Notes: generated by a model from the sequence alone, not told the origin. DNA of 9,712 nucleotides from Firmicutes bacterium UBA3941 (GCA_002385665.1 DGDX01000008.1:2148-11859), one strand, 5' to 3'. Numbered from the stretch's first letter, positions 1-6,941 are shown. Numbers and translations are program-made.

Positions 1-416
1 AGAGCTATAACGGGAAAGGCGTGCTTTATCCTGATATCGAGAAAGGATGCTATGGCCGAGCCTGTCCAGATTCCAGTTGAAGGTAAGGGGATAGCAACGA
101 ATATAAACAGACCCAGGAGGCTGTATTTTCTTACGCTTACCATCTTTCTGTTGGTCCGCCTCTCTACCCAGTTGGCAAAGGGTGCCAGAAGCTTGGTCTT
201 TTTTAAGTAGGCCATAACGGGCTTTAAGAAAAGTAGGAGAAAAGGAATCGGCAGGATTGATCCCAGGTAGGCAAGGATAAATGAAGTCCAGGTACCCAGC
301 CCCATACCTATCCCTACAGGGATAGCCCCCTTTAGCTCAATCACGGGAAGGGCGGCAGTGCCAAACACTATCAGCTCCTTTTTAATAACCTCCAAGAATT
401 CAAAAAACGTCCCCAT
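1..416 (-). CDS. Small multidrug export family membrane protein (partial, C-terminus outside window)
   Basis: The first 138 codons of a polytopic membrane protein are present and the reading frame runs off the left edge. It resembles the small multi-drug export family (Pfam Sm_multidrug_ex, COG2426). The family hallmarks seen are ALPVIELKGAIPVGIGMG at residues 21-39 and VAIPLPSTGIWTGSAIASFL at 107-126. Hydrophobic spans lie at about 15-39, 43-70 and 100-126. Between the second and third is a basic cytoplasmic-looking loop (71-97, rich in K and R). Family members are usually about 150-160 residues, so roughly 20 are missing. The ATG at 414-416 is preceded by AGAGGGG about 7 bases upstream, which supports the start. 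The export role implied by the family name is weakly founded, and no substrate can be inferred. The gene runs the same way as the tRNA but is separated from it by a terminator. I see no clear promoter in 417-523. Confidence 0.82.
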   Translation of the reverse strand, partial: MGTFFEFLEVIKKELIVFGTAALPVIELKGAIPVGIGMGLGTWTSFILAYLGSILPIPFLLLFLKPVMAYLKKTKLLAPFANWVERRTNRKMVSVRKYSLLGLFIFVAIPLPSTGIWTGSAIASFLDIRIKHAFPVIA

Positions 417-523
417 TTCAGCACCCCTCTGCTACTTAAAAGAGATATCCCTCTCAAAGAACTCATAGATAAAAAATTACTAATCCATACCGGAAGAAAT
501 AATTCATATAAGAAAGTAAATAT

Positions 524-549
524 AAAAAATGGCCGATAGACTATCGGCC
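524..549 (-). terminator. Intrinsic terminator of the tRNA-Tyr transcript
   Basis: A perfect inverted repeat, GGCCGAT at 531-537 with ATCGGCC at 543-549, has its extra flanking bases in the short loop. Read on the minus strand it is followed by a run of T (complement of 525-529). It starts 6 bases after the encoded CCA of the tRNA, so it should end that transcript before the membrane-protein gene. Confidence 0.85.
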
Positions 550-554
550 GACTT

Positions 555-639
555 TGGTGGAGGAGGGCGGATTCGAACCACCGAAGGCTGAGCCAACAGA
601 TTTACAGTCTGCCCCCTTTAGCCACTTGGGTACTCCTCC
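555..639 (-). tRNA. tRNA-Tyr (anticodon GTA)
   Basis: This is an 85-base class II tRNA with a long variable arm. Read 5' to 3' on the minus strand, the acceptor stem is GGAGGAG (639-633) paired with CTCCTCC (565-559). The discriminator is A and the 3' CCA is encoded (557-555). The anticodon arm is CAGACTGTAAATCTG, with GTA at 605-603, which reads tyrosine codons. The T arm GGTTCGAATCC is intact. A consensus promoter lies upstream and an intrinsic terminator follows directly, so it appears to be a single-gene tRNA transcript with a leader of about 37 bases to be removed by RNase P. I see no defects. Confidence 0.97.
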
Positions 640-682
640 ATATTCTCTTGTGACCATTCACCTTTCCTGGCCACGATTCATA

Positions 683-711
683 ATTATAGTACATGATATT
701 AAGAATGTCAA
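683..711 (-). promoter_or_regulatory. Consensus sigma-A promoter for tRNA-Tyr
   Basis: On the minus strand TTGACA (711-706) and TATAAT (688-683) are both perfect matches to the vegetative consensus and are separated by exactly 17 bases. The predicted start of transcription is near 676, about 37 bases before the mature tRNA 5' end. Such a perfect promoter is typical of a highly expressed stable RNA gene. Confidence 0.9.
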
Positions 712-899
712 CTGAATATTTGAAAATAAATCTGGTTATTTTATTGGAATATTGTCCATTACCTAGTATTTTTTGCCCCTTTGCCCTGAAAAACTCCCTT
801 TTGTCCTGCAAATTTTGTCCCAAAACCCTAAGGACATACATAATTTGGCAAAATAATGGATACATTAAAATAATCAGTGATTTCAGAGGAGAGGATCCC

Positions 900-2297
900 A
901 TGAAGAAATTGCATATAGAAGATCTCAAAGGAAATCATGTTCATTTCATAGGTATAGGGGGAATCAGCATGAGCGGTTTGGCTGATATCCTCATCCACAA
1001 GGGCTATACCGTTTCAGGTTCGGATATAAAGCAGACCCACCTTACCGACGGCCTGGCAAACAAGGGCGCCAGGATATACATAGGCCATGATGCATCTAAT
1101 ATAGGTAACGCCGATTGGGTGGTATATACCATCGCCATCAGTGAGGATAATCCAGAGCTGATGGCTGCCCGGGAAAGGGGCATTCCCGTAATTGAGAGGG
1201 CTACCCTCCTGGGCCATATCATGGAGACCTACCCATACTCCATTGGTGTGGCCGGAAGCCATGGAAAAACCACTACCACCTCCATGCTGTCCATCATTAT
1301 GCAAAATGCACGTCTGGATCCCACTATCCTGGTGGGCGGAGAGCTGGACGACATCGGCGGCAATGTTAGAATCGGCAACAGCAGGTACTTTATAACCGAA
1401 GCCTGTGAATATAATGAGAGCTTTTTACACTTCGAGCCCTATATCGCCATTATCCTTAATATAGACGAGGATCACCTGGACTATTATAAGGATATTCAGT
1501 GTATTTACCAGGCCTTTGAAAAATATGCCGGCCTTGTTTCCCCCGTAGGGATGGTTATAGGCTGCATGGACGATCCCCTGGTTGCCAGGCTCTTAAAGGA
1601 TATCCCGGCAAGAAAGGTTGGATTTGCCATAGAGAACCAGGCAGACTGGGTAGCCCGGGACATCATCTACGATGATAAGGGCCATCCGTCCTACCGCGGG
1701 GTATACAAGGGGCAGGATATGGGCAGGTTCCAGCTTCAGATACCGGGCCGGTATAATATCTATAATGCCCTGGCAGCAACGGCTGCCGCATGGTCAATAG
1801 GTATATCCGCGGAAACCATCAGGGACTCTTTGGCCTCCTTTAAGGGCACCCACAGAAGGTTCGAGGTAAAGGGCAGTTTCAATGACATAACCGTGGTAGA
1901 CGATTATGCCCACCATCCAACTGAAATACGGGCCACCCTGCAGGCAGCCCGTAAGTATCCGCATAAGAGGATATGGTGTGTCTTCCAGCCCCATACCTAC
2001 AGCAGAACGGAAAAGCTGTTCTATGAATTCTCAGAATCCCTTCTGGATGCCGATGAAATCCTGATCACAGATATCTATGCAGCCAGAGAAAAGGCTATCG
2101 AAGGGGTAACTTCCGAAAACCTGGCCAGGGAAATCCACAGGAAGGGAAAGCCCGCAAGATACATGACTTCCTTCCACGAAGCTGTGGATTTTCTAAGCCA
2201 AAACGTACAGCCCGGGGATCTGGTCCTGACCATGGGGGCCGGAGATATATTCAAGGTTGCGGATGAATTCCTGAAAACCAGCGGGGACAGTCCTTAA
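900..2297 (+). CDS. murC: UDP-N-acetylmuramate--L-alanine ligase
   Basis: MurC is the cytoplasmic ATP-dependent ligase that adds L-alanine to UDP-MurNAc, the first amino-acid step of peptidoglycan stem-peptide synthesis. The protein is 465 residues, normal for the family. Order of features: N-terminal nucleotide-sugar binding domain with [14 protein letters not shown] (15-28); Mur ligase central domain with the P-loop [12 protein letters not shown] (116-127, K123), EACEYNESF (167-175) and [10 protein letters not shown] (187-196); THRRFE (317-322); C-terminal domain with DDYAHHPTE (334-342), FQPHTYSRT (362-370) and MGAGDI (445-450). All expected motifs are intact. The ATG at 900 is chosen over the longer open frame from 693 because AGAGGAGAGGA lies just upstream (885-895) and homology begins there. 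The gene stands alone, away from any division cluster. It is divergent from tRNA-Tyr and convergent with fhs. Confidence 0.97.
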   Translation: MKKLHIEDLKGNHVHFIGIGGISMSGLADILIHKGYTVSGSDIKQTHLTDGLANKGARIYIGHDASNIGNADWVVYTIAISEDNPELMAARERGIPVIERATLLGHIMETYPYSIGVAGSHGKTTTTSMLSIIMQNARLDPTILVGGELDDIGGNVRIGNSRYFITEACEYNESFLHFEPYIAIILNIDEDHLDYYKDIQCIYQAFEKYAGLVSPVGMVIGCMDDPLVARLLKDIPARKVGFAIENQADWVARDIIYDDKGHPSYRGVYKGQDMGRFQLQIPGRYNIYNALAATAAAWSIGISAETIRDSLASFKGTHRRFEVKGSFNDITVVDDYAHHPTEIRATLQAARKYPHKRIWCVFQPHTYSRTEKLFYEFSESLLDADEILITDIYAAREKAIEGVTSENLAREIHRKGKPARYMTSFHEAVDFLSQNVQPGDLVLTMGAGDIFKVADEFLKTSGDSP

Positions 2298-3964
2298 AAG
2301 AGTCCGAGGATGGTACCGTCCTCCAGTATATCGATATTTTCAGCAGCGGGGTTTTTGGGCAGTCCGGGCATGGTAAGCATCTCGCCTGTCAATACCACAA
2401 TAAACCCTGCTCCCGCTGATACCCGAACATCCCTTATATTCAGGGTCCAACCCCTGGGTGCTCCTTTTAGTGCCGGATCATCGCTAAAGGACATCTGGGT
2501 CTTGGCGACACAGATAGGCAGGTTCCCATACCCCAGTTCTTCCAGGGAGTTAATGCTCCTGCTGGCCCTGCTTGTATAGGCAACTCCATCGGCACGATAA
2601 ACCTTTTTCGCCAGCATCTCAATCTTCTCGCGAATTGATATATCCAGGGGATAGGCATGGGTAAATTCATTCTCCTCTTCCAGGGCTTTTAGAACGGCCT
2701 CCGCCAATTGGATACCACCATCTCCGCCCTTTGCCACTACTTCTGACAGAGCAGCACTTACGCCCAGACCCTGGCAATGCTCCATCAGGAGCTCCAGCTC
2801 GGCCTCCGTATCCGAGGGGAATCTGTTTATGGCTACCACTACGGGAAGCCCGAAACAATTCCTTAAGTTGTCTATGTGCTGATCCAGGTTGGCAATTCCC
2901 TTTTTCAGGGCTTCCAGGTTTTCCTGATTCAGATTGTCCCTGGCTACCCCACCGTGAAACTTAAGGGCTCTCACCGTTGCTACCAGTACAGCAACATCGG
3001 GCTTTAAGTCTGTAACCCTGGTAACGATATCAAAGAACTTTTCAGCCCCCAGATCTGCTGCAAATCCACCTTCGGTTACCACATAGTCGGCCAGCCTGAG
3101 TCCCAGTCTGGTAGCTATGATGGAATTGTTACCGTGGGCTATGTTGGCAAAGGGGCCCCCATGGACGAAGGCGGGCTGTCCCTCCAAGGTCTGTACCAAA
3201 TTGGGCAGGATTGCATCCTTCAGGAGGACCGCCAATGCCCCCACCGCCTTCAGCTGTCCCGCGTAGACGGGTTTGCCGTCGTATGTATAGGCTACCAGGA
3301 TCCTGCTCAGCCTCTCCTTAAGGTTGGTTATATCCGATGCCAGACAGAGGATGGCCATAACCTCGGAGGCCACGGAAATATCAAACCCCGATTCCAGGGG
3401 GGTGCCGTTGGCCTTTCCACCGAGGCCCACCACGATATTTCTCAGTTGCCGGTCGCTTATGTCCATAACCCTCTTCCACAGAATCCGGGTAGGATCAATC
3501 CCCAGCTCGTTGCCCTTGGTTATGTGATTCTCTATCATAGCCGCCAGTAGATTGTGGGCAGCGGTGACCGCATGGATATCGCCGGTGAAATGAAGGTTGA
3601 TATCCTCCATTGGCAGTACCTGGGAATAGCCTCCGCCGGCGGCTCCTCCCTTTATGCCAAAGGTGGGCCCAAGGGAGGGTTCCCTGAGACAGACCATAAC
3701 GTTCTTGTTAAGCTTTCCCAGTCCCTGGGTAAGGCCGATTGCCGTACAGGTCTTTCCCTCCCCGGCAGGGGTTGGGGTAATGGCTGTGACATATATCAAT
3801 TTACCCTTTGGCCTGTCCTTGAGCTCATCAAATATCCCAAGCTTTACCTTGGCCTTGTAGTTTCCGTACCTCTCCAGATATTTCTCATCTATCCCGGCCT
3901 GTTCTGCTATTTCGTCAATGGGCCTTAATTTGGTCGATTGCGCTATCTGAATATCCGTCAGCAA
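2294..3964 (-). CDS. fhs: Formate--tetrahydrofolate ligase
   Basis: This enzyme joins formate to tetrahydrofolate using ATP, giving 10-formyl-THF. It feeds purine and one-carbon metabolism and, in acetogens, the methyl branch of the Wood-Ljungdahl pathway. At 556 residues it has the usual family length. Motifs seen: P-loop TPAGEGKT (65-72), the signature stretch [18 protein letters not shown] from residue 94 and [13 protein letters not shown] ending near 129, [12 protein letters not shown] in the middle, and the conserved C-terminal [18 protein letters not shown]. The start is TTG (3964-3962): no in-frame ATG or GTG lies just upstream, and a GGAAAGGA ribosome-binding site sits about 10 bases before it. 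The stop overlaps the murC stop and no terminator separates the two genes. No Wood-Ljungdahl partners (folD, metF, acs genes) are in the window, so acetogenesis cannot be claimed. Confidence 0.97.
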   Translation of the reverse strand: MLTDIQIAQSTKLRPIDEIAEQAGIDEKYLERYGNYKAKVKLGIFDELKDRPKGKLIYVTAITPTPAGEGKTCTAIGLTQGLGKLNKNVMVCLREPSLGPTFGIKGGAAGGGYSQVLPMEDINLHFTGDIHAVTAAHNLLAAMIENHITKGNELGIDPTRILWKRVMDISDRQLRNIVVGLGGKANGTPLESGFDISVASEVMAILCLASDITNLKERLSRILVAYTYDGKPVYAGQLKAVGALAVLLKDAILPNLVQTLEGQPAFVHGGPFANIAHGNNSIIATRLGLRLADYVVTEGGFAADLGAEKFFDIVTRVTDLKPDVAVLVATVRALKFHGGVARDNLNQENLEALKKGIANLDQHIDNLRNCFGLPVVVAINRFPSDTEAELELLMEHCQGLGVSAALSEVVAKGGDGGIQLAEAVLKALEEENEFTHAYPLDISIREKIEMLAKKVYRADGVAYTSRASRSINSLEELGYGNLPICVAKTQMSFSDDPALKGAPRGWTLNIRDVRVSAGAGFIVVLTGEMLTMPGLPKNPAAENIDILEDGTILGLF

Positions 3965-3989
3965 ATAAATCCCATCCTTTCCTTATGGT

Positions 3990-4084
3990 TAATTTAACGC
4001 GTTGTGCTAGTCAATTATATGCTAGTAATGGCTATTAACCGCTTATTACTTAAGATTATGAACTAGCACAATAGGTTAATTTAA
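3990..4084. repeat. Long imperfect inverted repeat in the fhs upstream region
   Basis: Perfect 10-base arms TTGTGCTAGT (4002-4011) and ACTAGCACAA (4062-4071) enclose 50 bases. Beyond a three-base mismatch the symmetry continues (about TTAATTTAAC before the left arm, GTTAATTTAA after the right arm), giving arms of roughly 23 bases with about 19 matches. The loop contains a second copy of TGCTAGT (4020-4026), an AGTAAT/ATTACT pair, and the likely fhs -10 box. It could be a pair of operator half-sites or a small inverted-repeat element. No target-site duplication or transposase remnant is visible. Confidence 0.6.
4014..4019 (-). promoter_or_regulatory. Candidate -10 box of the fhs promoter
   Basis: TATAAT on the minus strand is a perfect -10 hexamer about 50 bases before the fhs TTG start. 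The position 17 bases further upstream (GCGGTT) is a poor -35 box. Transcription from here may therefore need an activator. It lies inside the loop of the 3990-4084 inverted repeat, which would fit regulation by a protein binding the arms. Confidence 0.4.
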
Positions 4085-4125
4085 AAATTAATATTACTCA
4101 ATCTGCCAAATGCTGTATTATTTCC

Positions 4126-4244
4126 ACCCATAAAGTGGGTTGATCCCTGGTCATGTCCAGGTCGTGTTATGTATAAAAATTAAAAAGCAGGACTTATAGG
4201 ATAATAATCATTATATACCAAAATTGCGATTTTTGGTTTTCTTT
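4126..4244 (+). other. Small hairpins upstream of the hydrolase, last one terminator-like
   Basis: This is the rest of the 3965-4307 gene-free gap. Three short inverted repeats occur in order: ACCCA/TGGGT (4126-4140), CCTGG/CCAGG (4146-4161) and ACCAAAA/TTTTGGT (4217-4237). The third is followed by a T-rich tract to 4244, like a weak intrinsic terminator, and ends 63 bases before the hydrolase start. It may be a leader attenuator or simply A/T-rich spacer. I match it to no known riboswitch, and I see no T-box signature (AGGGTGGNACCGCG). Confidence 0.3.
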
Positions 4245-4307
4245 ATTGAAACTTCCAGACATTTTTATTTTCAATCGGTGAATAATAGACTCGAGGAGGG
4301 ATTAAAG

Positions 4308-4811
4308 GTGAAAAAGTTTTTGTGTCTCTGTGTTTTTAACCTGATGATTCTAAACTTTTTTACTCTCCCTGTTGATGCCCGCCATAGCAACGTAAGTGTG
4401 GACGATGATCCATCCTTCGTTGATAGCCTATCCCAAAGGGAAACCCCATGAAAGTCAGAGGATCTTGAACTTTTGGCCAGGGTTATCCATGGGGAGGCCC
4501 GTGGCGAGAGCTATCTTGGTAAATTGGCCGTTGGTGCCGTTGTAGTAAACAGGCTGAATTCCCCATTGTTTCCGGATACCTTGTATGAGGTAATATATGA
4601 ACCTTGGGCATTTACCTGTGTGCAGGACGGGCAGATAAACCTGGAGCCTGATGAGGAAAGCTATAGGGCTGCTATGGATGCCCTGAATGGAATTGACCCA
4701 ACGAATGGATGCCTGTTCTACTACAATCCCAAAACCGCAACGTCCAGATGGATGTTCAAACGGCCTACCGATTATACCGAAACCATAGGCAATCATGTCT
4801 TTATGAAATAA
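4308..4811 (+). pseudogene. SleB/CwlJ-family cell wall hydrolase interrupted by an in-frame TGA
   Basis: One reading frame encodes a secreted cell-wall hydrolase but is broken by TGA at 4449-4451. The GTG start (4308) has an ideal GGAGG eight bases upstream. The first 47 codons give a signal peptide (MKK, hydrophobic 4-20, likely cleavage after VDA) and an acidic linker. After the TGA, 119 codons in the same frame give a complete Hydrolase_2 (SleB/CwlJ) domain: LLARVIHGEARGE with its likely catalytic Glu, AVVVNRLNSPLFP, FTCVQDGQI, YYNPKTATS and TIGNHVF at the end. Known members cleave spore-cortex or vegetative peptidoglycan. Both sides are in frame, so this is a single nonsense change, not an indel. 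The catalytic part could be made without a signal from TTG 4473, but that lies inside the domain's first helix and has no good ribosome-binding site. A sequencing error or TGA readthrough remain possible. The selenocysteine option is unlikely, since the TGA lies in a linker. Confidence 0.75.
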
Positions 4812-4814
4812 TAT

Positions 4815-4861
4815 AAACAATAATCGCCCGGAATCATATAGGATTCGGGCGATTATTGTTT
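4815..4861 (+). terminator. Terminator after the hydrolase
   Basis: A very long hairpin has left arm 4815-4835 and right arm 4842-4861. About 20 base pairs form with a single bulged base and a six-base loop. The left arm starts A-rich (AAACAATAAT) and the right arm ends T-rich (ATTATTGTTT), so the 3' side supplies the U-rich tract. It begins three bases after the TAA stop (4809-4811). Its symmetry may let it stop opposing transcription too. Confidence 0.85.
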
Positions 4862-4881
4862 GTCGCTATATAATTAATCCC

Positions 4882-4921
4882 AAAAAAGCAACACCGCAAG
4901 GCAGACAAGGCCCGGCGGTGT
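4882..4921 (-). terminator. Minus-strand terminator facing the hydrolase terminator
   Basis: Read on the minus strand, ACACCGC (4921-4915) pairs with GCGGTGT (4897-4891), with an inner GGC/GCC pair. Three bases later comes a run of six T (complement of 4882-4887). It would end a minus-strand transcript coming from 5198-5329 or from the structured element at 4963-5104. Confidence 0.75.
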
Positions 4922-4962
4922 ACTTTGATTATTTAAGACAAAACCTAGGTGATCCTAATATA

Positions 4963-5104
4963 CAATAGCTATTGATCGTTAAGTACGTATATCTAATAGG
5001 AGGATGACTTGCTCAGGCAGCGATCAAGTTACATCGGAAAGCTGCCAGATGCTATCTATAGCTAACTGAAATAGCTGGAGTAGCAACGATCATCATAGCT
5101 ATTG
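4963..5104 (-). ncRNA. Candidate structured RNA (unidentified family) or structured 3' UTR
   Basis: This sequence folds into a compact multi-branch structure. The closing stem is 18 base pairs: 4963-4980 with 5085-5104, perfect except for a two-base bulge at 5093-5094. Inside are GGCAGC/GCTGCC (5016-5021 with 5041-5046, with a CGAT/ATCG inner stem), AGCTA/TAGCT (5060-5064 with 5072-5076) and an outer GCTA/TAGC (5051-5054 with 5081-5084). Minus is preferred because a good terminator (4882-4921) follows on that strand. A weak promoter, TTGCCT-17-GATAAG (5152-5124), precedes it. No convincing terminator follows on plus. It could be an independent small RNA of about 235 bases or the 3' UTR of the 43-residue gene upstream. 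I do not recognise SRP RNA, 6S RNA, tmRNA, T-box or a common riboswitch core. Confidence 0.4.
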
Positions 5105-5197
5105 AACGCAACTTCATCATCTGCTTATCAATAACTCATTTTTGTCAGGCAACAAGCTAAATAAGCAAAAGATTTATCGTTGGGTATCTGTAAAAAT

Positions 5198-5329
5198 TTA
5201 TCCAAGGTTAATAAACTTTGAAAACAGGTCCATAAAAACAACGGGAAACATAAATGCTAAAATGATGCCGATGGACAATCCCACACCCGTGATACCCCTT
5301 ACAATATCGGATTTTAAGATTGTGTTCAT
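5198..5329 (-). CDS. Small single-span membrane protein, 43 residues, unknown function
   Basis: A short open frame starts at ATG (5329-5327) with a strong GGGAGGGG ribosome-binding site five bases upstream and ends at TAA (5200-5198). The product begins MNTILKSDIVRG, continues with an uninterrupted hydrophobic stretch at about residues 12-36 (rich in G, I, V, F), and ends DLFSKFINLG. It is therefore predicted to be a one-pass membrane peptide with a short charged N-terminus. I recognise no family. It is supported by the well-placed Shine-Dalgarno sequence, the sensible protein composition in otherwise non-coding DNA, an A/T-rich leader with a TATAAT upstream and a terminator downstream. The overlapping plus-strand frame at 5142-5354 has no such support. 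Small membrane peptides of this size include regulators of transporters, sporulation proteins and type I toxins; none can be chosen here. Confidence 0.65.
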   Translation of the reverse strand: MNTILKSDIVRGITGVGLSIGIILAFMFPVVFMDLFSKFINLG

Positions 5330-5430
5330 CGTTTCCCCTCCCTGCGTGTTTTAGTAAACCTATGATGCTATGTTAATTTAATCTATCCGGGAAAAGCTGC
5401 TTTTGTAAAATTACTCTTTTCCTTGTGCAT

Positions 5431-5436
5431 ATTATA
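5431..5436 (-). promoter_or_regulatory. Candidate -10 box for the 43-residue membrane protein gene
   Basis: TATAAT on the minus strand lies about 100 bases before the ATG at 5329. The matching -35 position (AAACTT at a 17-base spacing) is poor, but the upstream DNA to 5585 is very A/T-rich, with several A and T runs that could act as an UP element. Other -10-like hexamers occur in this stretch, so the exact promoter is uncertain. Confidence 0.35.
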
Positions 5437-5585
5437 ACCCAAAAATATTTCAAAAGTTTTACGAAACATTTATAGTTCTTTTAATTACCATATAACAGAG
5501 TTTTAATAACTATATTACACATATATAGTATATTATCACCATTTTTCCCCTGGGTTAAACATCATTTATATTCAATTTTTTTAAT

Positions 5586-5609
5586 AAAAAAAGACGGTCA
5601 AAGACCGCC
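5586..5609 (-). terminator. Terminator of the mtaD-DUF815 unit, containing the last stop codon
   Basis: On the minus strand GGCGGTC (5609-5603), a TTT loop and GACCGTC (5599-5593) form a 7-bp stem with one G-U pair. A run of seven T follows (complement of 5586-5592). The TGA stop of the DUF815 gene (5600-5598) lies at the loop and the start of the 3' arm, so coding sequence and terminator overlap. Confidence 0.88.
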
Positions 5610-6923
5610 CTCTATATGATCAATAAATTGTTTGGCTGTTCGGCCTGAACGGCCATTGTACCTCTTCTCCCACCTTAAGGCCTCGGCCCGCAGTACTTCC
5701 CTGTCAACATCCAGTCCCCGCTCCCTGGCCATAGCCTCCACCATTTCAAGGTAGCCCTCCTGGTTTGGGGATATAAAGGTCAGGGTAATGCCAAACCGGT
5801 CCGCCAGGGACAACTTCTCCTGCATGGAATCCGTGGGCGATATTTCATTTCTGTCGTTGTAATTATAGCCCACGCTGCTCCTGTCCGCCACAACCTCCCT
5901 CACCAGATGCCTGCGGTTGGAGGTGGCGTAGACCAACAGGTTGGATGGTTTAGGTTGAAGGCCCCCTTCCAGCAGTGCCTTGATATGCTTGTATTCCACC
6001 TCATGCTCTTCAAAGGAAAGGTCATCGATGAAGAGAATAAACCTGTACATCCTGCCCTCTATATACCTGAGTATGGAATAATAATCGCCCAGGTGTTTTT
6101 TGGGCAGTTCGATCATTCTAAGGCCCCTGTCTCCAAACTCATGGATCAGGGCTTTGACCATGGAGGACTTTCCCGTCCCCTTGTCCCCGTAAAGAAGGAC
6201 GTTGTTGGCCGGATAGCCGGACACAAACCTTTCGGTGTTGTCCAGCAACACCTGCTTTTGAATATCGTAACCCAATAGCCGATCCAGAGTTATGGGATCG
6301 GTGTTTTTAATCCCTTTTAGGGTAGAGCCGTCCCAATAAAAGCCGTAATACCTGCTGAAGATACCGGAGCCCTTAAGCCTGTAGTGCTCTTTCAGTGCCT
6401 CTACATTCCAGCCTTTAAGTCCCCTGCGGCCGCAGACTTCCGGCCAACCTCCGGCCTCCTGGCCAGAAAAAATGTTTACCGGATGGAAACCGTCTGTTTC
6501 CTCCCCCAACACCTCCACAAGGTCCTGCCAGGGGATATCCGCCAGCCTTTGGATGGAACGAAGGTCATTCTCCACCGCTATGGACATGGCCTTGGGTAGA
6601 TGGTCCTTATTTTTTTCTGCCCAAAGGGTAAATTTATTCTCCGTATATAGCACTGCATCCAGAATCCAATCCTTCCATGAATAGTCATGGGATTCGTCCA
6701 TGGGGATTGAGGATAAAAAGGCATTTAAGAAACCGGTATAGCTCTCTATGAGCCGGGCCGGGCCCCAGGACTTCTCCAAAAGCCCTTCCAGGAGCTCCGC
6801 TAAACGCCTTAAAGCAGGCAGCCGGGTCAGCTCTTCATAGACGATGAGGCTTCTGGCTGCCATTAAAATCTCCCCAAGTTCCTCCCTGAAAGCCCTCGCA
6901 TCTATTATTTTCCTGTTGTTCAT
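5598..6923 (-). CDS. DUF815 family AAA+ ATP-binding protein
   Basis: A 441-residue cytoplasmic protein of the DUF815 family (Pfam PF05673), an AAA+ ATPase group with no settled function. An alpha-helical N-terminal region (1-210) precedes the ATPase core. The Walker A is GDKGTGKS (246-253), the Walker B is FILFIDD (295-301), and a sensor-1-like VYATSNRRHL is at 331-340. The lid region carries RSGRTAKQFIDHI (about 425-437), possibly sensor 2. All nucleotide-binding motifs are intact, so it should bind and hydrolyse ATP. The ATG (6923-6921) lies 18 bases after the stop of the deaminase gene, so the two are probably co-transcribed. Its ribosome-binding site is modest (a G-run about 10-14 bases upstream), which suggests translation partly coupled to the upstream gene. 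Target protein and process are unknown. Confidence 0.9.
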   Translation of the reverse strand: MNNRKIIDARAFREELGEILMAARSLIVYEELTRLPALRRLAELLEGLLEKSWGPARLIESYTGFLNAFLSSIPMDESHDYSWKDWILDAVLYTENKFTLWAEKNKDHLPKAMSIAVENDLRSIQRLADIPWQDLVEVLGEETDGFHPVNIFSGQEAGGWPEVCGRRGLKGWNVEALKEHYRLKGSGIFSRYYGFYWDGSTLKGIKNTDPITLDRLLGYDIQKQVLLDNTERFVSGYPANNVLLYGDKGTGKSSMVKALIHEFGDRGLRMIELPKKHLGDYYSILRYIEGRMYRFILFIDDLSFEEHEVEYKHIKALLEGGLQPKPSNLLVYATSNRRHLVREVVADRSSVGYNYNDRNEISPTDSMQEKLSLADRFGITLTFISPNQEGYLEMVEAMARERGLDVDREVLRAEALRWEKRYNGRSGRTAKQFIDHIEGGL

Positions 6924-6941
6924 CTTCCGTCTACCCCCAGA

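Noticed and set aside
845..871. murC promoter TTGGCA with TAAAAT
   Set aside because: The spacing is only 15 bases and both boxes are imperfect. No better promoter was found in 690-899, so none is annotated.
693..899. Longer N-terminal extension of MurC in the open frame
   Set aside because: Its translation is low-complexity and unlike MurC. The ribosome-binding site and the family homology both begin at the ATG at 900.
3965..4011. THF riboswitch or T-box in the fhs leader
   Set aside because: The leader from the candidate start site is only about 43 bases, and neither the THF riboswitch core nor the T-box antiterminator sequence is visible.
4449..4451. TGA as a selenocysteine codon
   Set aside because: It lies in the variable linker between signal peptide and catalytic domain, where no redox residue is expected. 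Only a weak AAAGT/ACTTT pair follows, not a convincing bacterial SECIS hairpin.
4963..5104. MITE or insertion-element remnant suggested by the 18-bp terminal inverted repeats
   Set aside because: The flanking bases show no target-site duplication, no transposase fragment is present, and additional internal stems fit an RNA fold better. It remains untested without a genome-wide copy search.
5052..5120. Minus-strand 22-residue frame beginning MMKLRSIAMM, hydrophobic, inside the structured element
   Set aside because: There is no Shine-Dalgarno sequence before the ATG, and its composition follows from the stem sequences. It is too short to support without conservation data.
5142..5354. Plus-strand open frame of 70 codons
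   Set aside because: It lacks a good ribosome-binding site, has no recognisable protein features and lies antisense to the 43-residue membrane protein gene, whose start signals are much stronger.
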